Shown here in pieces: positions 1 through 6,159 of a DNA stretch of 19,991 bases. The DNA is from an uncultured Oscillospiraceae bacterium (lineage in GTDB: Bacteria; Bacillota; Clostridia; Oscillospirales; Oscillospiraceae), in assembly GCA_934636865.1 (NCBI GenBank), contig CAKUBI010000029.1, positions 1 to 19,991 on the forward strand. The letters are read 5' to 3'. The position numbers and the translations under genes are program-made. Within the stretch, counting starts at the first letter, position 1, and each line of letters opens with the position of its first letter. The notes under the pieces are model-generated. The model made no database searches, was not told the DNA's origin, and worked only from the letters and a program-made list of their open reading frames with translations.

Positions 1-2
1 TT

Positions 3-1055
3 TCACGCTGCCTGCAAAGCAGCTTTTTTCACATGGAATCTTCGCCATTCGGACACCGTGACATACTGATCGTAAATATCAGGGTGTTCGTCCTTCAGCC
101 GTTCCAGGGCGTCCTTCGATATGCCTGCGGAGCGTACCGGATTGTAGGTTATGGTGTAGCTCTCCGCAAGACCGTTATACACGGCGGTGCAGCTTGTGCC
201 CATTCTCTCGATGAGCATACCCTTCAACCGCTTGATGTCCTTCTCCAGTTTGTTCACATCAGCCGACAGCGTCTTTTTCTGCTCTTGCAGGGAAAGAAGC
301 ATGGACAGCTGCCCAAACTGCGTCTGTCCCAGCAGTACGGGAGGCGCGTCCTTGTCCGCAGGCCCCAGCTTTCGCCGCAGGCTTTCGAGGATCAGGTCGC
401 CATCCGCTTCCACATAGGGAGGCGGCGTTTTTGTGAGAACATGATTCTCCCAGAAGTCCCGTTCCAAAGCGATCAGTTCTTCTTCATAGGCCATGTCACG
501 GTCAATGCGGCGGATAATCGCCTCGTCTTCCGAATTTCCGTAAAGGCAGCAGAAGTAGACCCGGTCAATGTTCATGACCGCCATGTAGTGCCGCCCCTGC
601 GATTCATAGTAGATAGGAACGATTTCCTCGCCGTTGTACCACCAGTTATCCTTGGCGTTATAGTTCGTGGTCTTGATCTCAAGGATGGCTGTTGTACCAT
701 CCGGCAGTTCCACCATGTAATCCAGATCCGCCAGCATCCAGGGATACAGCGGGTGCTGGAACATGAATGGCCGGCGGTAGATCTTATAGCCCGTCTTATG
801 GGCGAAGATCTTGGCAACCAACGGCTCCAGCAGAGTTCCAACCTCCAACTGGACCCAGTTTTCGGCATCATCCGCTGTGACGATATTCAGCTTGTCATAG
901 TAGAGATCCCGCCCGGTACGGAATGGTGAAATTCCGAGAACGGCAGCGGCGTCACTTCCGCCGATGCCCTTGCGCCGGTATTCCAGCCATTGTTCACGCG
1001 GCAGACCTTCTGTACCGACGAGAATTTGCGGAGCGTAGCACTTTGCGTTTTCCAT
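3..1055 (-). CDS. YqaJ-family viral recombinase / phage-type exonuclease
   Basis: Predicted 350-residue PD-(D/E)XK nuclease of the YqaJ family, the group of phage lambda-type exonucleases that make single-stranded ends for recombination with a RecT-like annealing protein. Visible motifs are GGSD (32-35), GTLLEP with E78, the acidic LADLD (108-112), the EIKTT core (126-130) and a QGRHYMAV helix (153-160). A charged, probably coiled-coil segment lies around 255-290. The ATG at 1053-1055 is chosen because an AGGAGG lies nine bases before it; an in-frame ATG eight codons upstream would put the ribosome site inside the gene. Any RecT partner would lie to the left, out of view. Transcription may depend on the structured leader at 1243-1517. 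Confidence 0.85.
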   Translation of the reverse strand: MENAKCYAPQILVGTEGLPREQWLEYRRKGIGGSDAAAVLGISPFRTGRDLYYDKLNIVTADDAENWVQLEVGTLLEPLVAKIFAHKTGYKIYRRPFMFQHPLYPWMLADLDYMVELPDGTTAILEIKTTNYNAKDNWWYNGEEIVPIYYESQGRHYMAVMNIDRVYFCCLYGNSEDEAIIRRIDRDMAYEEELIALERDFWENHVLTKTPPPYVEADGDLILESLRRKLGPADKDAPPVLLGQTQFGQLSMLLSLQEQKKTLSADVNKLEKDIKRLKGMLIERMGTSCTAVYNGLAESYTITYNPVRSAGISKDALERLKDEHPDIYDQYVTVSEWRRFHVKKAALQAA

Positions 1056-1185
1056 GGATGCATTCCTCCTCGGTTTCATATTTGATGCGCGGCTTATTCA
1101 AAAGCCGCTTCTCTCTGTACCTGTGATACGGTCGGAAGGATCGTCTGGGATGCCCTCCGGGTTTCCATTTTCGTCTGAATTTCAT
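994..1185 (-). CDS. Possible small basic protein overlapping the yqaJ start
   Basis: A 63-codon reading frame starts at the ATG at 1183-1185, nine bases after an AAAGGTGG-like ribosome site. It runs through the yqaJ ribosome site and overlaps the first 62 bases of yqaJ in another frame. The product is very rich in Arg and Lys and matches no family I recognise. It could be a translated leader that couples translation into yqaJ, or chance. The ribosome site is the only real support. Confidence 0.25.
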   Translation of the reverse strand: MKFRRKWKPGGHPRRSFRPYHRYREKRLLNKPRIKYETEEECIHGKRKVLRSANSRRYRRSAA

Positions 1186-1242
1186 TTCTTGTTTCCACCT
1201 TTCTTGATGATATATCCTCAAAGCCTTTCGGCGTTTGGGCGC

Positions 1243-1314
1243 AAAAAAAGCGGGAACAACGATCCTGGTAAAATCCAGTATGTTTGCCTGACAGCAAACT
1301 CTCGTCATTCCCGC
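1243..1314 (-). ncRNA. Branched RNA structure ending in a U-tract (terminator or attenuator)
   Basis: On the minus strand, bases 1314-1302 pair with 1262-1250 to form a 13-pair stem, including two G-U pairs. It encloses two smaller hairpins: 1299-1294 with 1287-1282 (six pairs), and 1278-1275 with 1268-1265 (four pairs). Seven U residues (1249-1243) follow the closing stem. This is a three-way-junction fold with an intrinsic-terminator tail, between the leftward promoter and yqaJ. I do not recognise an Rfam family. It may be an attenuator, an antitermination target or the 3' end of a small RNA. Confidence 0.5.
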
Positions 1315-1334
1315 AGCATGGGGCAGTACCCCGT

Positions 1335-1362
1335 AAAATAAAAAAGCCAGCAGCAGCCGGCT
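1335..1362 (-). terminator. Intrinsic terminator, leftward, ahead of yqaJ
   Basis: On the minus strand bases 1362-1345 form a seven-pair stem (one G-U) with a four-base loop, followed by a U-rich tail of five T, an A and four T (1344-1335). It lies about 120 bases downstream of the -10 at 1489-1494. Transcripts from that promoter should stop here unless antitermination occurs. Confidence 0.6.
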
Positions 1363-1488
1363 CTCATGGCACAGCAATACTACTGACAAAAACGTACAAA
1401 CCTGACAACGTGCGCAGGTGGATCACTCCACACACAGATCATTGACCTATGCCCAAAGGGAAATTGCGCAAAACTCATTTACGGGCAA

Positions 1489-1517
1489 AGTGTAACACAA
1501 TATATTGTATAAGTCAA
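1489..1517 (-). promoter_or_regulatory. Leftward sigma-A-type promoter with palindromic operator
   Basis: On the minus strand, TTGACT (1517-1512) is followed after 17 bases by TACACT (1494-1489). The spacer contains the perfect 12-base palindrome ACAATATATTGT (1497-1508), a plausible repressor site that would block RNA polymerase. The promoter points toward yqaJ through two terminator-like structures. Confidence 0.55.
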
Positions 1518-1559
1518 TACAAAAATACTATATTTAGTTTTTCTGGCGTGCGTGCAAAA

Positions 1560-1581
1560 AATACGGACACGGCCCCGTATT
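1560..1581. terminator. Possible bidirectional terminator
   Basis: AATACGG (1560-1566) and CCGTATT (1575-1581) form a seven-base perfect inverted repeat with an eight-base loop. An A-run precedes it (1555-1560) and a T-rich stretch follows, so it could stop transcription both ways. The run of T is better on the minus strand. It would separate the recombinase side from the leftward promoter. Confidence 0.4.
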
Positions 1582-1685
1582 TATTTTGTGAACGGTAAAA
1601 ACCACCTATTGAACCTTGAAAACGCCGCCCCCAAATGCGGTTGCATCGATTTGTCCGGGAGTTATACAGGATCGGCTGACAGTAT

Positions 1686-1738
1686 GCGTTTGCGTACCTG
1701 CCGGGGAAGTGCCGCACAGCGGCAGCCTGCAAATACGC
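1686..1738. repeat. Compound stem-loop region of unknown role
   Basis: An outer arm, GCG+TTTGC at 1686-1693, pairs with GCAAA (1729-1733) and CGC (1736-1738), leaving a two-base bulge. Inside it TGCCGC (1710-1715) pairs with GCGGCA (1719-1724) across a three-base loop. The stretch is more GC-rich than its flanks and lies in the element's non-coding region. Possible roles are a replication or transfer origin, or a leader RNA; nothing here decides between them. Confidence 0.3.
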
Positions 1739-1846
1739 GGCCTGAAGCGAGGGCGCAGGAAATGGCCCGGATATAGTTTCAAGTGAATACAAATTCCAGC
1801 TTATGGTTAAAATTTTTACATCATTTTTTACAAAGGAGGTCTGCAC

Positions 1847-2101
1847 TTGAATAATAACCTGAAAGAATCTGCTTTACACTACCTCTCGTCTCCTGCTTTC
1901 AATAAGAACACTTTGGTTGATATTACAGAGATTCATGTACGGTCAGAATCCGATGGCGATAAGATGAAAGCATTTGTAGATGCTGTCAAAAATCCGTATC
2001 TATTCCGTGTCGGTAGTATTGGCGTTCATGTGACTTATTCAGGAAATACAGGGGATACTTTACAGCGCCGTATCCATAACTTGCTCATTTCGGAGAATTG
2101 A
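1847..2101 (+). CDS. Small DUF6870-like protein upstream of the recombinase
   Basis: An 84-residue protein of unknown function. From memory, the pattern (a 'LVDITEIHV' strand, a short acidic helix, 'VKNPYLFRVG', a Val-rich strand and a final 'TLQRRIHNLL' helix) resembles the DUF6870 family found beside serine recombinases in Clostridia mobile elements. That assignment is not checked. The start is TTG at 1847, fixed by AAAGGAGG (1832-1839) seven bases before it. The stop lies inside the -35 of the recombinase promoter and 74 bases separate the genes, so they probably form one module. It could help control integration or excision, but no DNA-binding motif is obvious. Confidence 0.7.
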   Translation: MNNNLKESALHYLSSPAFNKNTLVDITEIHVRSESDGDKMKAFVDAVKNPYLFRVGSIGVHVTYSGNTGDTLQRRIHNLLISEN

Positions 2102-2154
2102 TTTTGCTGTTTCGTATGATATAATTAGTGCGTGTAGTATAGCCATATCATACG
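2098..2154 (+). promoter_or_regulatory. Recombinase promoter flanked by an inverted repeat
   Basis: TTGATT (2098-2103), a 16-base spacer and a perfect TATAAT (2120-2125) form a promoter about 50 bases before the recombinase start. A perfect ten-base inverted repeat, CGTATGATAT (2113-2122) and ATATCATACG (2145-2154), overlaps the -10 and the early transcribed region. It is placed for repression, possibly by the recombinase or a regulator coded by the element. In RNA it could also form a hairpin just before the ribosome site GTAGGAGG. Confidence 0.6.
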
Positions 2155-2175
2155 GCCTTATAGTAGGAGGTTTAT

Positions 2176-3861
2176 ATGGCATACAGAAACCGATATGATG
2201 AATATTTGCGGAAACGCCAGGGAGTTTTGCCTGATGCAAAACAGTGGAAAGCTGCGGATTACGCACGTATTTCAAGAGAGGACGGTGATAAAGAGGAAAG
2301 CGATAGCATCGGGACGCAATTTGACATCATTGATGATTATATTGCCCATAACGATGATATCACCTTTATTGATCGCTACTCTGATGATGGTTGGAGCGGA
2401 ACTAATTTTGATCGTCCGGATTTCATGCGTCTGATGGAAGACATCAAAAAGGGAAAAATCAACTGTGTCATTGTCAAAGATTTATCCCGGTTAGGCCGAA
2501 ACTATATTTTAGTGGGTCAGTATCTTGAGATGATTTTTCCTATGCTGAACATTCGCTTTATATCCGTCAATGACCGAATCGATAGTATAAAAGATCCTGC
2601 CTCCATTAACAACGCGCTGGTTTCCTTCAAAAATGTGATGAATGACGAATACTGTCGTGATATTTCAAACAAAGTTCGTTCATCGCTGGATCGTAAACGC
2701 AGCAAAGGAGAGTTCATTGGTTCTTTTGCATCATATGGCTATATGAAAGATCCTGATGACCACCATCATCTTATCGTTGACCCTGTTGCTGCTGAAGTCG
2801 TCAAAAACATCTTTGACTGGTTCTTGCAGGGAATGAGCATCATTGGCATTGCAAAAAGGCTAAACCATATGGGAATCCCTAATCCCAGCGCCTATAAACG
2901 CCAATGCGGCCTAAATTATAAGCATCCTGCCGGACAGTTGGACAGCGCATGGCCTGATTCCTCAGTAAAGCGAGTTTTGAAAAACAGACTTTATGTTGGA
3001 GATATGGTTCAGAATAAAAACCGAACCAAAAGCTATAAGGTGCAGGTTAGCGTTGCTGTTCCCGAGGAAAACTGGGTGATTGTTCCGAACATGCATGAAG
3101 CTATCATTGACCGCGAAAAATTTGAAACGGTACAACAGCTTTTAATGCGAGACACACGGACTTCACCCGGTATCAATCATGTCAGCATATTTGCAGGGTA
3201 TATCCGCTGTGCGGATTGCTTGAGAGCAATGGGGAAAAAGAGTGTAGCACAGTCGTATGGAAAGTACCACTACTATGTTTGTCAGACTTTCCGTAAAGCG
3301 GGGCGCAATTTATGCACCAAGCATACCATTCGGGAAAAACAGCTTTATGACGCCGTTCTTGCTACCATCCAGTCTCAAATAGATCTCGCGGTTTCAATGG
3401 ATCAGCTTGTGAATGACCTGAAAAGTCAAAATGTACGAGCTGCGAAGTCTTCTCGCCTTGAAAAGATGCTTCAATTAAAAGAAGAGGAATACGAGAAGGT
3501 TTCCCGCTGTCGAATCGACCTTTACCCCGATTGGAAAGCAGGGATACTGTCCAAGGACGAGTATCTTTCACTAAAAGCCAAGATTGGTGAGCAGCTAGAG
3601 CAAATCGAAATTGCAATTGCCAACATCAAAGAAGAGATCAGCAAGTACCAATCCGCCCCCGTTTCAGAGAACAAGTTTATTTCCAGTTTCCTTCGTTATC
3701 GCAATATTCAAGTTCTAACTCGTGAGGTAATTGTAGAACTGATTGAAATGATCTACGTTCACGAAGGCGGCACTATAACAATACAATTCAAATACCAGGA
3801 CGAATATCAGCGACTCCTTGATTTGATTGATGAACAGGGCCTTGCCAGTGCTGCTGGCTGA
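2176..3861 (+). CDS. Large serine recombinase (TnpX/SpoIVCA-like site-specific recombinase)
   Basis: A 561-residue serine recombinase that would integrate and excise the element by double-strand cutting and 180-degree rotation. The resolvase domain starts at about 25 with YARIS, where S33 is the likely nucleophile, and continues through DGWSGTNFDRP and the DLSRLGRN motif with its catalytic arginines. A 'recombinase' DNA-binding domain follows (about 190-310), then a zinc-ribbon-like segment with Cys pairs (CADC, later C-Q and C-T), then a long coiled coil (about 400-490) typical of large serine recombinases. The ATG lies six bases after GTAGGAGG. It is full length, with no frameshift. It is the gene nearest to the spoVAD junction, so this is probably the enzyme that chose that site. 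Confidence 0.93.
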   Translation: MAYRNRYDEYLRKRQGVLPDAKQWKAADYARISREDGDKEESDSIGTQFDIIDDYIAHNDDITFIDRYSDDGWSGTNFDRPDFMRLMEDIKKGKINCVIVKDLSRLGRNYILVGQYLEMIFPMLNIRFISVNDRIDSIKDPASINNALVSFKNVMNDEYCRDISNKVRSSLDRKRSKGEFIGSFASYGYMKDPDDHHHLIVDPVAAEVVKNIFDWFLQGMSIIGIAKRLNHMGIPNPSAYKRQCGLNYKHPAGQLDSAWPDSSVKRVLKNRLYVGDMVQNKNRTKSYKVQVSVAVPEENWVIVPNMHEAIIDREKFETVQQLLMRDTRTSPGINHVSIFAGYIRCADCLRAMGKKSVAQSYGKYHYYVCQTFRKAGRNLCTKHTIREKQLYDAVLATIQSQIDLAVSMDQLVNDLKSQNVRAAKSSRLEKMLQLKEEEYEKVSRCRIDLYPDWKAGILSKDEYLSLKAKIGEQLEQIEIAIANIKEEISKYQSAPVSENKFISSFLRYRNIQVLTREVIVELIEMIYVHEGGTITIQFKYQDEYQRLLDLIDEQGLASAAG

Positions 3862-3892
3862 TATTTATGGGTCTATTGGAACATCATCCCCC
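3862..3892. other. Candidate attachment site (attR) at the element-spoVAD junction
   Basis: The recombinase ends at 3861 and recognisable SpoVAD coding begins with the codons for Pro-Ala-Ala-Tyr at 3890. Between them composition changes from AT-rich to GC-rich, so the crossover lies in this stretch. In intact SpoVAD proteins the equivalent sequence is a Met-Gly-x-x-Met-Ala-Pro-Ala-Ala segment, which is disrupted here just before the proline. The core dinucleotide cannot be fixed without the left junction or an empty site. Confidence 0.65.
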
Positions 3893-4288
3893 GCGGCCTA
3901 TGATACGCTCTGCGCGCTCTTTCGTGACACGCAGACGCGGCCCGAGGACTACGACCTCATCGTGACAGGCGATCTCGGCAGGCTGGGACAGCGGATCGTC
4001 TCCGATCTTTTCGCGCGCGACGGCGTTTCGCTCGGTGAACGCTATACCGACTGCGGGCTGCTGCTCTACGACCTTGACGCACAGGACATGCACTGCGGCG
4101 GCAGCGGCTGCGGGTGCTCTGCAAGCGTTCTGTGCGGGTACCTTCTGCGCGGGATGCGCGATGGCAAATGGGAGCGCATCATCTTCGCGCCGACGGGCGC
4201 GCTGCTCTCCCCCACCTCGACGTTCCAGGGCGAGAGCATTCCCGGCATCTGCCACGCGGTCGTGCTCTCAAACCAAAAGGAGGGATAA
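3890..4288 (+). pseudogene. spoVAD: 3' part of spoVAD (stage V sporulation protein AD), split by the element
   Basis: The last ~132 codons of SpoVAD, a thiolase-fold protein of the SpoVA channel that takes dipicolinic acid into the forespore and releases it at germination. Visible family features are PAAYDTL, EDYDLIVTGDLG, NDCGL-like TDCGLLLYD, GGSGCGCSA, and ATGALLSPT with QGESIPGI near the end. B. subtilis SpoVAD is 338 residues, so about 60 percent is missing. The missing part should be at the other end of the element, out of view. The piece has no stop or frameshift, which argues against old decay. An in-frame ATG at 3827 lies inside the recombinase gene without a ribosome site, so it is probably not translated alone. 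Confidence 0.9.
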
Positions 4289-4290
4289 GG

Positions 4291-4647
4291 ATGGACTATC
4301 TCAACGCCTTTCTCTGCGGCGGCATCCTCTGCGCCATCGGACAGATCCTGATCGACAAAACCCCCCTCACGCCCGCGCGCATTCTGACGGGCTATGTCGT
4401 CTGCGGCGTTTTGCTGACGGCTGCCGGCGTTTACGAGCCCATCGTGAAGTGGGGCGGCGCGGGCGCGACCGTGCCGCTGCTGGGCTTTGGCTATTCGCTC
4501 GCCAAGGGCGTGGAAAAGGCCGTTGCAGAGCAGGGCTGGCTCGGCGTGATGACCGGCGGCCTGAGCGCCACGGCGGGCGGCATTGCCGCGGCGGTCGTGT
4601 TCGCGGTGCTGATGGCGCTTCTTTTCAAGCCCGGCGACAAGCGGTAG
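4291..4647 (+). CDS. spoVAE: Stage V sporulation protein AE (SpoVAE/SpoVAEb)
   Basis: A 118-residue membrane protein of the SpoVA complex. The sequence shows three or four hydrophobic segments, an N-terminal FLCGGILCAIGQILID, the PARILTGYVVCGVLL segment, and a Gly/Ala-rich C-terminal half with GFGYSLAKGV, all typical of the short SpoVAE form. The ribosome site AAGGAGGGA overlaps the spoVAD stop, with the ATG two bases after that stop, so the gene is translationally tied to spoVAD. It has no promoter of its own that I can see. Its normal forespore promoter lies upstream of spoVAD, beyond the element. Confidence 0.9.
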   Translation: MDYLNAFLCGGILCAIGQILIDKTPLTPARILTGYVVCGVLLTAAGVYEPIVKWGGAGATVPLLGFGYSLAKGVEKAVAEQGWLGVMTGGLSATAGGIAAAVVFAVLMALLFKPGDKR

Positions 4648-4659
4648 GCATAAAAAGGA

Positions 4660-4690
4660 GGAGAGGGCTTTCGCCCTCTCCCCTCTTTTG
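4660..4690 (+). terminator. Terminator after spoVAE
   Basis: GGAGAGGGC (4660-4668) and GCCCTCTCC (4673-4681) form a nine-pair stem with a TTTC loop, followed by a T-rich stretch. It ends the spoVA operon and sits between it and the convergent glycosyltransferase gene. Confidence 0.75.
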
Positions 4691-4694
4691 ATTG

Positions 4695-5954
4695 TTACGA
4701 TGCGCGAAGGCCGCTGCTCTCGATCTGCTCGAGCGTCATGACCTTGCTGTGCACGATGGGCTTCCACTCGACCTTGGCAAAGAGTGAAACGATGCAGATG
4801 GGTACATAAGTAAGCATGAACACCGGGAACGTAAAGGCGTAGAGCACCTTTTTCGCATTCGTGCAGCGGATATTTTTCCACTCCGTCACGGTCGTGATCA
4901 CGCCGAGGACAAAAAGTGTCATATAAAGGCTCAGCACCGTCTGCAAAACCGAGATGCCCAGCGCCGCCATCGAGCCGCCGTTCGTCACATTCGTGACCGC
5001 CGCGCCGACGTTCACGACGATGCTCGTCCCCGTCAGCACCGCCGCGGGCATGATGTTCATCGTCATGTCGTAGCAGGAGAAGCTGCCGTGCGCGATGCCG
5101 GAGAAGAGCCGGGCGGCATACTTGCGGAACACCTGTAAATAGCCCTTGGACCAGCGCATTCTCTGCCGCCAGGACTGCATGAAGCTCGTGGGCTGCTCAT
5201 CGTAGAGCACCGCGCCCGCCGCGTAGCCGACCTTGTGGCCGCGCACGACGTTGTCGATGGTGAACTCGATGTCCTCCGTCAGCAGGAAGAAGTTCCAGCC
5301 GCCGCACTCGCGCAGCACCTCGTCGGAGAAGAGGAAGCCCGTGCCGGACACGGCGCAGCTGCTGCCAAGGCGCATACGCGCGTTGTTGAGATACTGCGCC
5401 TCGCGCAGGAACCACAGCGCATAGCCCGCCGAGATCCAGTTGTCGCCGTAGTTTTTGGAGTTCCGGTAGCAGGTCACGATCTCGTAGCCGCTGGAGTAGA
5501 CCTTCTCGATCTCGGAAATGAAGTTCGGGTCGAGGATGTTGTCCGCGTCCAGCACGAGATAGGCGTCGTAGTGCTTGTGGCCGGGGCGCTTGATGCGGGT
5601 TAAGAGCTCGTTGAGCACATAGCCCTTGCCGACCTGCTCGGTGTTGAAGCGCTCGAACACGTGCGCGCCGTGCGCGCGGGCAACGCCCGCCGTGTCGTCC
5701 GTGCAGTTGTCCGCGCCGACGAAGATATCCACGCGGTCCGCCGGATAGGTCTGCGCGCGGACGCTGTCGAGCAGCTGGCCGATCACGTTTTCCTCGTTGC
5801 GTGCGGCGATGAGCACCGCGATGCGGTGGTATTCATTGCGGCCTTCCAACTTTTTCCGCCGCAGCAGCGCCACCGCCACATAATAAAACTGATACGAATA
5901 GCAGATGAAAAAGAGCGCCATGATAACGGCGTTGATGGTTTCTACAGTACGCAT
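4695..5954 (-). CDS. Membrane-bound family 2 glycosyltransferase
   Basis: A 419-residue GT2 enzyme anchored by an N-terminal membrane helix (about 7-30) and three or so C-terminal helices (about 300-395). It resembles processive synthases of cell-surface polysaccharide such as those making poly-N-acetylglucosamine, hyaluronan or cellulose. Catalytic motifs are AARNEE (50-55), GADNCTDD (80-87), DAD (136-138), TED (226-228) and the QRMRW acceptor motif (264-268). The active site faces the cytoplasm and the nucleotide sugar is unknown. The ATG follows GAGGAGAT. It appears to be a single-gene unit, with no polysaccharide genes around it that would name the polymer. Confidence 0.85.
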   Translation of the reverse strand: MRTVETINAVIMALFFICYSYQFYYVAVALLRRKKLEGRNEYHRIAVLIAARNEENVIGQLLDSVRAQTYPADRVDIFVGADNCTDDTAGVARAHGAHVFERFNTEQVGKGYVLNELLTRIKRPGHKHYDAYLVLDADNILDPNFISEIEKVYSSGYEIVTCYRNSKNYGDNWISAGYALWFLREAQYLNNARMRLGSSCAVSGTGFLFSDEVLRECGGWNFFLLTEDIEFTIDNVVRGHKVGYAAGAVLYDEQPTSFMQSWRQRMRWSKGYLQVFRKYAARLFSGIAHGSFSCYDMTMNIMPAAVLTGTSIVVNVGAAVTNVTNGGSMAALGISVLQTVLSLYMTLFVLGVITTVTEWKNIRCTNAKKVLYAFTFPVFMLTYVPICIVSLFAKVEWKPIVHSKVMTLEQIESSGLRAS

Positions 5955-6114
5955 AGCCTGATCTCCTCTCAGCCGGCGTGCCGGCAGGTCTTTTTTGACT
6001 GTGAGACAGTTATAGCATGCGAACCTTGTGATTCCCCGTTGGAAATTCTTAACTAATTCCTAACATCCCCCGCAGAAAAGATTAAGGTCCCGCGCTATGA
6101 CCTGCAAAGCAAAA
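5955..6114. promoter_or_regulatory. Glycosyltransferase upstream region with direct and inverted repeats
   Basis: AATTCTTAAC (6044-6053) repeats as AATTCCTAAC (6055-6064) at an 11-base period, the arrangement bound by OmpR/PhoB-type response regulators. A small inverted repeat, ACTGT-GAG-ACAGT (5998-6010), lies nearer the gene. TATAAC (minus strand, about 6011-6016) may be the -10, but I see no good -35, as would fit an activated promoter. Confidence 0.35.
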
Positions 6115-6146
6115 GGAGACGCCGTCCCATACGGGACGGCGTCTCC
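6115..6146 (-). terminator. Strong terminator after the C69 dipeptidase gene
   Basis: A perfect 14-pair inverted repeat (6115-6128 with 6133-6146, loop ATAC) is followed on the minus strand by TTTT. It starts 13 bases after the stop of the dipeptidase gene. Confidence 0.8.
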
Positions 6147-6159
6147 TTCCGATCTTCAA

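Larger units (their letters stand above)
1080..1846. other. Non-coding control region between yqaJ and the recombinase module
   Basis: About 770 bases lie between the divergent yqaJ and DUF6870-like genes. Apart from the weak small ORF at 994-1185 I see no convincing gene. Reading from the right, it holds a stem-rich GC stretch (1686-1738), an inverted repeat flanked by A and T runs (1560-1581), a strong leftward promoter with a palindrome in its spacer (1489-1517), and two leftward terminator-like structures (1335-1362 and 1243-1314). Longer frames here are probably chance: they lack ribosome sites and family resemblance. Confidence 0.6.
1..3889. mobile_element. Right end of an integrated mobile element (prophage or ICE) inserted in spoVAD
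   Basis: The stretch holds a phage-type YqaJ nuclease, a small DUF6870-like protein and a large serine recombinase, and is visibly AT-richer than the GC-rich sequence after about base 3890. The recombinase is the last gene, about 30 bases from resumed host coding sequence, which is the usual layout for serine-recombinase elements whose attachment site adjoins the integrase. Host sequence resumes in the middle of spoVAD, so the right boundary is set to within some 20 bases. The left boundary is outside the window. No conjugation or capsid gene is visible, so prophage and integrative conjugative element cannot be told apart. Confidence 0.85.

Noticed and set aside
33..929. A 298-codon open frame on the plus strand opposite yqaJ
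   Set aside because: It is a mirror of the yqaJ coding strand, with no ribosome site or family motif, while yqaJ has clear nuclease motifs.
994..1389. A 131-codon leftward frame starting at TTG 1389
   Set aside because: Its first 70 codons run through the two terminator-like structures and lack a ribosome site. Only the part from the ATG at 1185 is kept as a weak candidate.
3827..3889. The ATG at 3827 as a true start of a 153-residue protein
   Set aside because: It lies inside the recombinase gene, has no ribosome site, and its first ~20 residues do not match SpoVAD. It is a chance frame extension across the junction.
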